Of a stretch of DNA of 7,347 nucleotides, positions 1 to 5,429 are shown one piece after another. The stretch covers positions 1 to 7,347 of the forward strand of contig CALYRQ010000038.1 in assembly GCA_945483375.1 (NCBI GenBank), read 5' to 3'. The DNA is from an uncultured Elusimicrobia bacterium (GTDB lineage: Bacteria > Elusimicrobiota > Elusimicrobia > Elusimicrobiales > Elusimicrobiaceae). A program made the position numbers and the translations under genes. Below the pieces are notes generated by a model. The model did no database searches. It was not told the origin of the DNA and saw only the letters and a list, made by a program, of their open reading frames with translations. The stretch's first letter is position 1, and each line of letters opens with the position of its first letter.

Positions 1-15
1 ATACGCAGTTTTCAT
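1..15 (-). CDS. 5' end of an unidentified divergent gene (five codons only)
   Basis: The minus strand reads ATG AAA ACT GCG TAT from position 15 down to 1 (M-K-T-A-Y) and then leaves the window. The start is supported by a G-rich Shine-Dalgarno-like run, GGGGGGTG (28 down to 21), ending 5 nt before the ATG, and by a possible extended -10 element further upstream. The M-K-T opening would suit a signal peptide, but five residues cannot identify a product. The gene would be divergent from deoB and share its control region. It is uncertain because no downstream coding sequence can be checked. Confidence 0.4.
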
Positions 16-40
16 ACTTTCACCCCCCAGTGATATAAAA

Positions 41-49
41 ATAATAGCA
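41..49 (-). promoter_or_regulatory. Possible extended -10 promoter for the divergent minus-strand gene
   Basis: On the minus strand TGC is followed by TATTAT (49 down to 41), which is an extended -10 (TGn) with 5 of 6 matches to TATAAT. It would place a transcript start around 34, giving a short leader that contains the G-rich ribosome site at 28-21. No convincing -35 hexamer lies 17 nt upstream, as is common for extended -10 promoters. The upstream 12-bp tandem repeat carries two TAAAAT hexamers that could also act as -10 elements. Confidence 0.3.
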
Positions 50-70
50 TTTTAGCCAGCATTTTAGCCC
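47..70. repeat. Two-copy 12-bp tandem repeat between divergent genes
   Basis: GCATTTTAGCCA (47-58) is followed directly by GCATTTTAGCCC (59-70), identical in 11 of 12 positions. On the minus strand each copy contains TAAAAT, one mismatch from a consensus -10. The pair lies between the two divergent promoters. It could be a tandem operator, a duplicated promoter element or a chance slippage product; the sequence alone does not decide. Confidence 0.6.
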
Positions 71-83
71 ACAAAAAACGGAT

Positions 84-112
84 TAGACGCCCGGAGCGTT
101 TTGGGGTATAAT
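84..112 (+). promoter_or_regulatory. Sigma-70-type promoter of deoB
   Basis: A perfect TATAAT lies at 107-112. A 4-of-6 match to TTGACA (TAGACG, 84-89) lies 17 bp upstream, which is the optimal spacing. Transcription should begin near 118-120, leaving a leader of about 18 nt that holds the GGGGAGG ribosome site (125-131) before the ATG at 137. This is the best promoter in the window. Confidence 0.7.
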
Positions 113-136
113 AAAAGAAAGAGCGGGGAGGTTTTT

Positions 137-1345
137 ATGACGAAAAAAGGACGCGTTGTTATTTTGATGATGGATTCTTTCGGCATCGGCGGAGCCGAAG
201 ACGCCGCCCGGTTCGGAGACGCGGGCGCCAATACGCTGGGCCATATCGCCGCCGCGCGCGGGGGGCTCAAAGTACCCAACATGACCGCGTTGGGGCTGTT
301 AAAAGCGGCCGAGGCCTCCACTGGCCTGCCCGTCACCGCCGGGGAGCAGGACAATCCCGCCATACTGGTACCTTCCAAATACGGATTTATGAAAGAAATC
401 AGCCTGGGTAAAGACACTTCGTCCGGCCATTGGGAAATGGCGGGTTCGCCCGTACAGTTTGAATGGGGATATTTCAAGCCCGCATATCCTTCGTTCCCCG
501 AAGAACTGATTAAAAAGATTTGCGACGAAGCCGGCATGCCCGGCATTTTGGGCGACAAAGCCGCTTCCGGCACCGCCATTATCGACGAACTGGGCGAAGA
601 ACACATCAAAACGGGAAAACCCATTTGCTACACGTCGGCCGACAGCGTATTCCAAATCGCAGCGCACGAAAAACATTTCGGCCTTGATAAACTTTATAAA
701 CTGTGCGAAATTGCTTTTAAACATGTGGCCCCTTATAACATCGCACGCGTGATTGCGCGCCCGTTTGAAGGCGAGAAAAAGGGCGAATTTAAACGCACCA
801 AAAACCGCCACGACTATTCCGTCAAACCGCCCATGCCCACCGTACTGGACGCAATAAAAAACGCGGGCGGAGAGGTGATTTCCGTCGGAAAAATTTCGGA
901 TATTTATGCCAAACAGGGCATTACCAAAGCGGTGAAAGCCTCGGGGCTGGAAGAATTATGGAACGTAACGCTTGAAGAAGCCCAAAACGCGCCGGATTTC
1001 AGCCTGGTGTTTACGAACTTCGTGGATTTTGACATGACCTGGGGCCACCGCCGCGATGTGGAAGGCTATGCCCAAGGTCTGGAATACTTCGATACGCGAC
1101 TGCCGGACTTAATCGTCCAAATGCAAGCGGGCGATATTGCGTTTATCACGGCGGACCACGGCTGCGACCCGACGTACAAAGGAACCGACCACACGCGCGA
1201 ACACGTACCCGTGATTATGTTCGGCCCCGGCGTGCGGCCGCAGTATATCGGCGCGCGCGAAACGTATGCCGATTTGGGGCAGACGATTGCGGACTATTTC
1301 AAACTGTCTCCCTTAAAATTCGGCAAAAGTTTTTTAGAGGAATAA
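137..1345 (+). CDS. deoB: Phosphopentomutase (DeoB)
   Basis: This is a cytoplasmic enzyme that interconverts (deoxy)ribose 1-phosphate and 5-phosphate, linking nucleoside salvage to central carbon metabolism. It has 402 residues, the usual family length, and belongs to the alkaline phosphatase/phosphoglycerate mutase metalloenzyme superfamily. Visible metal ligands are D13 in MMDSFGIG, D299 and H304 in [10 protein letters not shown]340-H341 in ADHGCDP and H352 in TDHTREH; their spacing fits characterised DeoB proteins. T94 in [10 protein letters not shown] is the expected phosphorylated threonine. ATG 137 is chosen because GGGGAGG ends 5 nt upstream and the next in-frame upstream start (TTG 101) precedes the -10 element. 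It is monocistronic, with its own promoter and a hairpin terminator just after the stop. Nucleoside phosphorylase or deaminase partners are not in the window. The family assignment is secure. Confidence 0.97.
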   Translation: MTKKGRVVILMMDSFGIGGAEDAARFGDAGANTLGHIAAARGGLKVPNMTALGLLKAAEASTGLPVTAGEQDNPAILVPSKYGFMKEISLGKDTSSGHWEMAGSPVQFEWGYFKPAYPSFPEELIKKICDEAGMPGILGDKAASGTAIIDELGEEHIKTGKPICYTSADSVFQIAAHEKHFGLDKLYKLCEIAFKHVAPYNIARVIARPFEGEKKGEFKRTKNRHDYSVKPPMPTVLDAIKNAGGEVISVGKISDIYAKQGITKAVKASGLEELWNVTLEEAQNAPDFSLVFTNFVDFDMTWGHRRDVEGYAQGLEYFDTRLPDLIVQMQAGDIAFITADHGCDPTYKGTDHTREHVPVIMFGPGVRPQYIGARETYADLGQTIADYFKLSPLKFGKSFLEE

Positions 1346-1348
1346 AAG

Positions 1349-1378
1349 TAAAAGCCCCGGCTAAAACCGGGGCTTTTA
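1349..1378. terminator. Bidirectional intrinsic terminator between deoB and the pilin gene
   Basis: A 12-bp perfect stem (1349-1360 paired with 1367-1378) has the GC core GCCCCGG/CCGGGGC and a 6-nt loop. The T-rich arm serves as tail for deoB on the plus strand, and in the opposite direction the stem is followed by TTTTACTTTT. It lies 3 nt after the deoB stop and 8 nt beyond the end of the convergent pilin gene, so it very probably ends both transcripts. Confidence 0.9.
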
Positions 1379-1386
1379 AATTAAAA

Positions 1387-1857
1387 CTACTCTTTTAAAA
1401 ATCCTTTTAGCGATTCACATACGCCCGAAACTTTACTGGAACATTTTATCTGCCCCGCATTCGCCCGGGAATAATCCAAATACCAAGTGATAACGGTACT
1501 GGAGTGTCCGGTTGAAGAACAACCCTCCTCTTGGCCCACGGAAGCGTAAATAGAGTCGGAAGTGAATATCTCCCCGCCGTTATAATTAAAACACGCGTTC
1601 CCGCAATTTAACTGTCCACCTCCTTCCGATTTACACCCTTGTATATGAATATCTAAATCTGCCACTGAATCGTTAGGATATACGCCGTTGGACAAGTAAT
1701 ACATTTCCAACGAATCTTTCAGCGTACGCAAATTGGGCATTAACGCCATGATACGGCTTTTTTCCACCGCCTTTTGGTATTGTGGCAGCGCAACGGCAGC
1801 CAAAATACCGACAATTAGTACCACGACTAACAGTTCTATTAAAGTAAAGCCTTTCAT
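1387..1857 (-). CDS. Type IV pilin-like protein with prepilin N-terminus
   Basis: The 156-residue protein begins MKGFTLIELLVVVLIVGILA, a class III signal sequence. Prepilin peptidase should cleave after G3, leaving F4 at the mature N-terminus and the conserved Glu at mature position 5. Residues 4-25 form the hydrophobic alpha-helix used for membrane anchoring and fibre packing; a charged helix follows (QKAVEKSR, about 28-35). The C-terminal region (about 70-156) is a small globular head with six cysteines at 75, 85, 89, 113, 139 and 147, which could form three disulfides. No pilus assembly, ATPase or peptidase gene is nearby, so it is an orphan pilin or pseudopilin that presumably uses machinery encoded elsewhere. 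A weak GGGGA ribosome site precedes the ATG, and a possible -10 (TAGAAT, 1886 down to 1881) has no good -35. Its base composition is more AT-rich than the flanking enzyme genes. Whether it builds adhesive or twitching pili, a secretion pseudopilus or a DNA-uptake fibre cannot be read from the sequence. Confidence 0.9.
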   Translation of the reverse strand: MKGFTLIELLVVVLIVGILAAVALPQYQKAVEKSRIMALMPNLRTLKDSLEMYYLSNGVYPNDSVADLDIHIQGCKSEGGGQLNCGNACFNYNGGEIFTSDSIYASVGQEEGCSSTGHSSTVITWYLDYSRANAGQIKCSSKVSGVCESLKGFLKE

Positions 1858-2057
1858 TTACTTTCCCCAGTTAAAAACTCATTCTAAGAGATTTCTGTTC
1901 AGTATCTACCGTTTTTAACGCAACAAATCATAAAAGGGAGATCCCGTACAGAAACACTACAGAATATCCCCATAATATCAAAAAAAAAAAACGGGTCAAG
2001 ACCCGTTAGGTACCCGAAAAAAGCTCGTTTCCGGCCTCTTTCAAAGCACATAACAAA
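1858..2057. other. 200-bp intergenic region holding one terminator
   Basis: The gap lies between two minus-strand genes. It contains the terminator of the thioredoxin-CcdA operon (1980-2007) and presumably the pilin promoter (best candidate TAGAAT at 1886-1881, weak). No credible small gene, RNA gene or repeat was seen in the rest. It is AT-rich compared with the coding regions. Confidence 0.6.
1980..2007 (-). terminator. Rho-independent terminator of the sigma/thioredoxin-CcdA operon
   Basis: On the minus strand AACGGGT, a 4-nt loop CTTG and ACCCGTT form a 7-bp perfect stem (2007 down to 1990), running straight into an uninterrupted T tract (A run 1980-1991 on the plus strand). It starts about 50 nt after the stop codon at 2058. 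It separates this operon from the downstream pilin gene. Confidence 0.9.
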
Positions 2058-3368
2058 CTACCACGTTTTAATAAGCACCGCAAGGAGCACCAAAAACACC
2101 AAACACATCAGTATTTTGGTAAGCCCCAAATGCTTTTTAAGCCACCCTCCGAATGTTTTGGATTCATAACCCGCCAACGCCAATAAAAACACCGCGGCCA
2201 AAGGTACAATAAACATCAGGTTATAAAACAGCAAATACCCCGCCGCACGCCAAAAGTGTTCCCCCGCTTCTTTCAGCACCACCACAATCGTCGGAAGATA
2301 CACCTGTCCGGTACACACCGCCTCTACCATGGACACGATAAACCCCACCGCCGCGGCGGCCAATCCCAACCGCCAAACGCTTTTTTGACGGTCTTTTAAA
2401 AATGCATGCATCACTTTATGGATAAACGTCTTATATTTGGCCGGCAGTTGAAGCGCCAAGCCGGAAGCGTCTTTCGTGCGTGCATAATGCACAAAATCAT
2501 ATATGCTGAGTGCAAGAAACACAGCGCACAGCAAAACGGTTCCCGCCTTTACCGCCCACATCACGTAATAAAAACCCTGCATGGCGTACAAAAATTTAAA
2601 TGTGCCGAGCCCCAGAAGCACATATGCAAAAAACACCGCCGCGCAATACGATGTACCGACGACAATCATCTCGCGACGCGTATATTTATACACGCTTAAA
2701 AACGAGATAAAAAATACAATAACCGCAAACGCGCACGGATTGATTCCGTCAATAAGCCCGGCCCCGGTAATCATCCAAAACGTCAGCCGTTTGAAAACGC
2801 TTTCATGGGCGGACACCCGCGCCGAATTATCTTCCGCGAATTTGGGAGATAAAATGTTCTGTTCCGCAGACGGTTTATCAAGGGAGGCATCGTTCGGTTT
2901 TTCCGCCGTCTTTTTGGAAACGTTCCGACTAACGGCAGACGTTTTAGCAGCGGTTTTTTGCACGGGAGTTTGTTCCGTACCGGACAGAATTTTCACGCGT
3001 GTTTTTTCGCCATTTTGAACAGCTTTGGCAACGGCCAAATCGGCGCGTTCGCCGATTTCCTGCGGATACCCCATTAAAAACTCGCCGCCAATCGCCATGG
3101 CGGGCGTGCCCGGGAACTCCGCCCCGTATTCTTTTAAAGCCTCCATAAACGCCAGGTTGTCTTGCGTTACGTCCACCTTTATTAAGTCCATTTTTTCACG
3201 GTTGCGTTCTATAAAACCCGCCAAAAATTCCCGCTCCAAATGCTGACAATGCCCGCAATAAGGCGAACCGAAATACACCGCCGTAACTTTTTCCGCCGGA
3301 GCGGTTTGGGCAAAAACGCCCCCCGAGCCCATACCTAACAGCAGGGCCAAAAACAAGATTTTTTTCAT
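2058..3368 (-). CDS. Secreted thioredoxin domain fused to CcdA/DsbD-type membrane electron carrier
   Basis: The 436-residue protein has four parts. Residues 1-20 are a signal peptide (basic MKK, hydrophobic core, VFA-Q cleavage site). Residues 25-125 are a thioredoxin-fold domain with a C38-G-H-C41 active site and a cis-proline at P89 (GTPA). Residues 128-190 are a Lys/Ala/Ser/Pro-rich linker. Residues 195-436 are a membrane domain of about six helices. The membrane part has the cysteine pair typical of CcdA/DsbD-beta proteins, C212 in INPCAFA and C352 in VEAVCTGQ. The expected role is to take electrons from cytoplasmic thioredoxin through C212/C352 and pass them to the exported CGHC domain, which then reduces periplasmic disulfides, as in protein repair or cytochrome c maturation. 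The domain order differs from E. coli DsbD, where thioredoxin is C-terminal and an extra N-terminal alpha domain is present. AAGGAG (3379 down to 3374) precedes the ATG and overlaps the upstream stop codon, so it is tightly coupled to the gene before it. The exact client is unknown. Confidence 0.88.
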   Translation of the reverse strand: MKKILFLALLLGMGSGGVFAQTAPAEKVTAVYFGSPYCGHCQHLEREFLAGFIERNREKMDLIKVDVTQDNLAFMEALKEYGAEFPGTPAMAIGGEFLMGYPQEIGERADLAVAKAVQNGEKTRVKILSGTEQTPVQKTAAKTSAVSRNVSKKTAEKPNDASLDKPSAEQNILSPKFAEDNSARVSAHESVFKRLTFWMITGAGLIDGINPCAFAVIVFFISFLSVYKYTRREMIVVGTSYCAAVFFAYVLLGLGTFKFLYAMQGFYYVMWAVKAGTVLLCAVFLALSIYDFVHYARTKDASGLALQLPAKYKTFIHKVMHAFLKDRQKSVWRLGLAAAAVGFIVSMVEAVCTGQVYLPTIVVVLKEAGEHFWRAAGYLLFYNLMFIVPLAAVFLLALAGYESKTFGGWLKKHLGLTKILMCLVFLVLLAVLIKTW

Positions 3369-3377
3369 AATTTCTCC

Positions 3378-3788
3378 TTAACAGTTCTGCCGGAAGTTAT
3401 AGAAGGAAGGGAGTTCCGGCCGTGCGTCCTGCGAACACTCTTTTTTGGCCGGATAAAACCCGGAGGCTTCCCCGTACAACGCATGTTTTTTACAACAATA
3501 CCCCGCCGAACGCGCCCCGTCTTTCACGCACAACAAAAAGTACGGTTCCGCCGCAGGCGCACAGTTTTGGTTCTGTACGGGAACGGTTCTCACCGGCCCG
3601 CTTATCCAGCGGGAAACCCCAAACCCCGCCGCAAACAAAAAAACCGCACACGCCCCCAACGCGGCCCAACGCCGCCACATAAGCGCACGCGGCGCGGTCA
3701 CGCGCGCCCATACGCGGGCTTGCGTCAGCCCCCGCGCATCAAAATCAACGCGCGAACACCGCTTGATAAAACGTTCTTCGTTATTCAT
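3378..3788 (-). CDS. Small cysteine-rich single-pass membrane protein, candidate anti-sigma partner
   Basis: This is a 136-residue protein of no recognised family. Residues 1-41 are charged and basic (probably cytoplasmic, ending MWRRW). Residues 42-58 are one hydrophobic segment (AALGACAVFLFAAGFGV). Residues 60-136 are probably outside the cytoplasm and hold cysteines at 76, 87, 98, 99, 118 and 136; two more lie at 11 and 47. The gene starts inside the end of the sigma-factor gene (8-nt overlap, ATGAATAA) with AAGGAG (3801 down to 3796) 7 nt before the ATG, so the two proteins are likely made in fixed ratio. Its position directly after an ECF sigma gene, the single membrane segment and the short cytoplasmic tail suggest an anti-sigma factor or membrane sensor. 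The zinc-type HxxxCxxC anti-sigma motif is absent, so this role is inferred from context only. The paired and terminal cysteines could be substrates or partners of the thioredoxin-CcdA protein encoded 9 nt downstream. Confidence 0.75.
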   Translation of the reverse strand: MNNEERFIKRCSRVDFDARGLTQARVWARVTAPRALMWRRWAALGACAVFLFAAGFGVSRWISGPVRTVPVQNQNCAPAAEPYFLLCVKDGARSAGYCCKKHALYGEASGFYPAKKECSQDARPELPSFYNFRQNC

Positions 3789-4266
3789 CTTTCATCTCCT
3801 TACGCAACTTGGTTACGGCGCGATGAAGCGCGGTGCCCACATTGCTTTCCGTCATATGCAGTTGCGCGGCGATTTGGCGGTTGTTAAGCCCGGAATAGAA
3901 CTTTAACGCCACCAGTTCTTTTTCCCGGTCGTTCAGGTGCGATACGGCCTCCAGCAAACGGGCGTTTTCACCGTCTTCTTCCGGGGCTGGCGCACGGGCC
4001 TCCCCCAACACCTCTTCCCACCCGGTAAGAGATAAGAACTTACGCACGTAATACAACCGATGGTGCATATTGATTTCGTTGCGGGCGATGGTAAAAATCC
4101 ACTGCCGAAACGTCCCTTTATCCGCATTGAACTGTTCTTGTTTTTCGTACGCTTTGCGCCAGGCGGCGGCGCAAAGGTCCTCGGCCAAAGCGCGGTCTCC
4201 CACGCGGCAGAGCACGTACGCAAACACGGATTTGAACAGTTCCCGGTAGAGAGTTGCAAAGTCCAT
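3781..4266 (-). CDS. ECF-type RNA polymerase sigma-70 factor
   Basis: This 161-residue sigma factor has only regions 2 and 4, the hallmark of the extracytoplasmic function group. Region 2 spans about residues 4-70: FATLYRELFKSVFAYVLCRV, then RALAEDLCAAAWRKAY for core binding, then GTFRQWIFTIARNEINMHHR for -10 recognition. An acidic, proline-containing linker (about 85-100) leads to region 4 (about 102-158), with LNDREKELVALKFYSGLNNRQIA and a helix-turn-helix ending ESNVGTALHRAVTKLRKEM. The start at 4266 is preferred over an in-frame ATG at 4398: a good ribosome site (GGAAGGA, 4277 down to 4271) lies 4 nt upstream, region 2 begins at once, and the 44 extra residues look unlike a sigma factor and would overlap the preceding gene. 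It is followed by a membrane protein and a thiol-redox protein in one operon. The target promoters are unknown; autoregulation is usual for this group but is not shown here. Confidence 0.93.
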   Translation of the reverse strand: MDFATLYRELFKSVFAYVLCRVGDRALAEDLCAAAWRKAYEKQEQFNADKGTFRQWIFTIARNEINMHHRLYYVRKFLSLTGWEEVLGEARAPAPEEDGENARLLEAVSHLNDREKELVALKFYSGLNNRQIAAQLHMTESNVGTALHRAVTKLRKEMKDE

Positions 4267-4282
4267 AATTTCCTTCCCGCTT

Positions 4283-4311
4283 ATACTATGCGCCAAACGG
4301 AAAAGTATCAC
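4283..4311 (-). promoter_or_regulatory. Possible promoter of the sigma-factor operon
   Basis: In the 47-nt gap upstream of the sigma gene, the minus strand has GTGATA (4311 down to 4306; 4 of 6 to TTGACA), a 17-nt spacer and TAGTAT (4288 down to 4283; 4 of 6 to TATAAT). An overlapping TATAAG (4285 down to 4280) is an alternative -10. It is weak, and transcription could also continue from the upstream flavoprotein gene. A self-recognised ECF promoter is possible, but no known ECF motif was identified. Confidence 0.3.
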
Positions 4312-4313
4312 AT

Positions 4314-5340
4314 TTATTTTGCGGAGATAATGGATATCGACGCAATCCCACTTTTCATTACCAACCGCCGCAAACGCGGCCAGTACATAAACGGGCATTT
4401 GAAAAGTTTTAAGAAGAGTTTTACGCGCAGAAGGAACGTCTTGCGACCGTAGCGGCGGTGTTCCCGTTTGCCCGGTTTTGCACCCAGCGACTCAGCAAAC
4501 GCGAGCGCGCTTTTGAGTGCGCTTGAAATACCTTCCAAACTGCTTGCGTTGATGAACCCGGCCGCCTCGCCGATTAAAAATACGCCCTCTTCGCCCGTGC
4601 AAAACTTGTTCCACCCGGCGGGGCGGAGCACCAAACACGCTTCCGTTTTGACGGGTTCGCCGAATTTAAAACCGCGCGCGGCAGTTTTGCACCGGGAACG
4701 CGCCGCCAAAAATAAAATAGCCGTCTTTGGAAACCGACCAAGAGTAACAATCGGACTTGTCCTCGTCAAACACGCAGGAATAACACGGGCTTTTGTGCGT
4801 TTCTTTAAACCACTGCTGAACAGTCGCGTACGAACGGATTTTATGTTTGGGAAAAAACGTCCGCCGGACGAAGGAAGCCGCCCCGTCCGCGCCGATGACG
4901 CGCCGCGCTTGTACAGTTTTCCGCTTTCCGTTCCGCTCAAACAACACGGTAAAAAAGCCGCTTTCATCCCGCGTGATTTTAATTACTTTCGCCCCCGCGT
5001 AGACGGGCACGGAAGCGGGGATAAGGGAGATAAGCCAGCGGTCGAATTTAGCGCGGTTCATATTCACGTAAAAACGTTGGTAATAGCGGGTTAAGCCGGA
5101 AGACAAATCCTGCGTGCGCACGGCAAACAACTGCGGGTCAACGAGGACAGATTTGGGGAGCGTTAAATCGAACCGGGCCAAAATTTTTTGTGCGTCGGGA
5201 GCCAACAGCCCGCCGCAGGGTTTTTCAAAACCGCCTTCGGCCACTTTTTTATCCAGACACAACACGTTATATTTTCCGGCCAGCAGCCGCGCCAGCGTAC
5301 TGCCCGCCGGCCCGAGCCCGATGATTACCGCGTCAAACAT
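4314..5340 (-). pseudogene. Geranylgeranyl-reductase-like FAD oxidoreductase, frameshifted
   Basis: This is a flavin-dependent oxidoreductase of the geranylgeranyl reductase/digeranylglycerophospholipid reductase-like family, split between two reading frames. The first frame (5340 to 4666, 224 residues) carries the Rossmann motif GLGPAG (8-13), the family motif KPCGG (40-44) and the second FAD motif IGADGAAS (149-156), then stops soon after FGGAFPVQNC. The second frame resumes as ARGFKFGEPVKTEACLVLRP from about 4680, has the third FAD motif GVFLIGEAAGFINASSLEGIS, and ends at 4314 with a normal family C-terminus (MYWPRLRRLVMKSGIASI). ATG 5340 is preferred because GGGAG lies 6 nt upstream and the Rossmann strand starts directly; ATG 5352 is a weaker option. 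Joined, the halves give roughly 340 residues, near full length. Such enzymes reduce isoprenoid or other polyunsaturated side chains; the substrate here is unknown. Both halves look conserved, so the break is recent, a sequencing or assembly error, or both halves are still in use. Confidence 0.85.
4666..4690 (-). other. Frameshift junction at a CG-alternating palindrome
   Basis: The reading-frame change in the flavoprotein falls on the self-complementary CCGCGCGCGG (4672-4681). Read in the first frame the site gives C-R-A-R-F-stop; read in the second it gives A-A-R-G-F-K-F-G. The same bases therefore plausibly encode both the left edge (RARF) and right edge (ARGF) of a segment that related proteins have between them. 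This is what a deletion between two short repeats would leave. A simple one-base indel would also restore one frame. Confidence 0.7.
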
Positions 5341-5429
5341 GTTTTCTCCCATGAAATACCCCGGAGCGTTTTGTAAAGTGTCCATAAAAATCCGCGCCGG
5401 GGGAATATCCGGGTGCGAATGAAAGCAAA

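Noticed and set aside
101..136. A 12-codon N-terminal extension of deoB from TTG 101
   Set aside because: The TTG lies upstream of the -10 TATAAT (107-112), so it would not be on the transcript; GGGGAGG and ATG 137 give a normal DeoB N-terminus.
64..811. Minus-strand open frames across deoB
   Set aside because: They are shadows of the conserved deoB reading frame with no motifs of their own.
2008..2057. A second imperfect hairpin downstream of the thioredoxin-CcdA stop
   Set aside because: The possible stem around CCGAAA/TTTCCGG needs a bulge and has no T tail; the hairpin at 1980-2007 is a far better terminator.
4267..4398. A 44-residue N-terminal extension of the sigma factor
   Set aside because: It overlaps the flavoprotein C-terminus, shows no sigma homology, and a good ribosome site precedes the inner ATG at 4266.
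4468..5094. A plus-strand open frame of about 208 codons opposite the flavoprotein
   Set aside because: It is antisense to conserved FAD-binding sequence on both sides of the frameshift and has low-complexity, non-protein-like composition.
5341..5429. Terminator or promoter in the 89-nt gap between nadE and the flavoprotein
   Set aside because: Only short CCGG self-pairings and poorly spaced -35/-10 fragments were found, so nothing is called.
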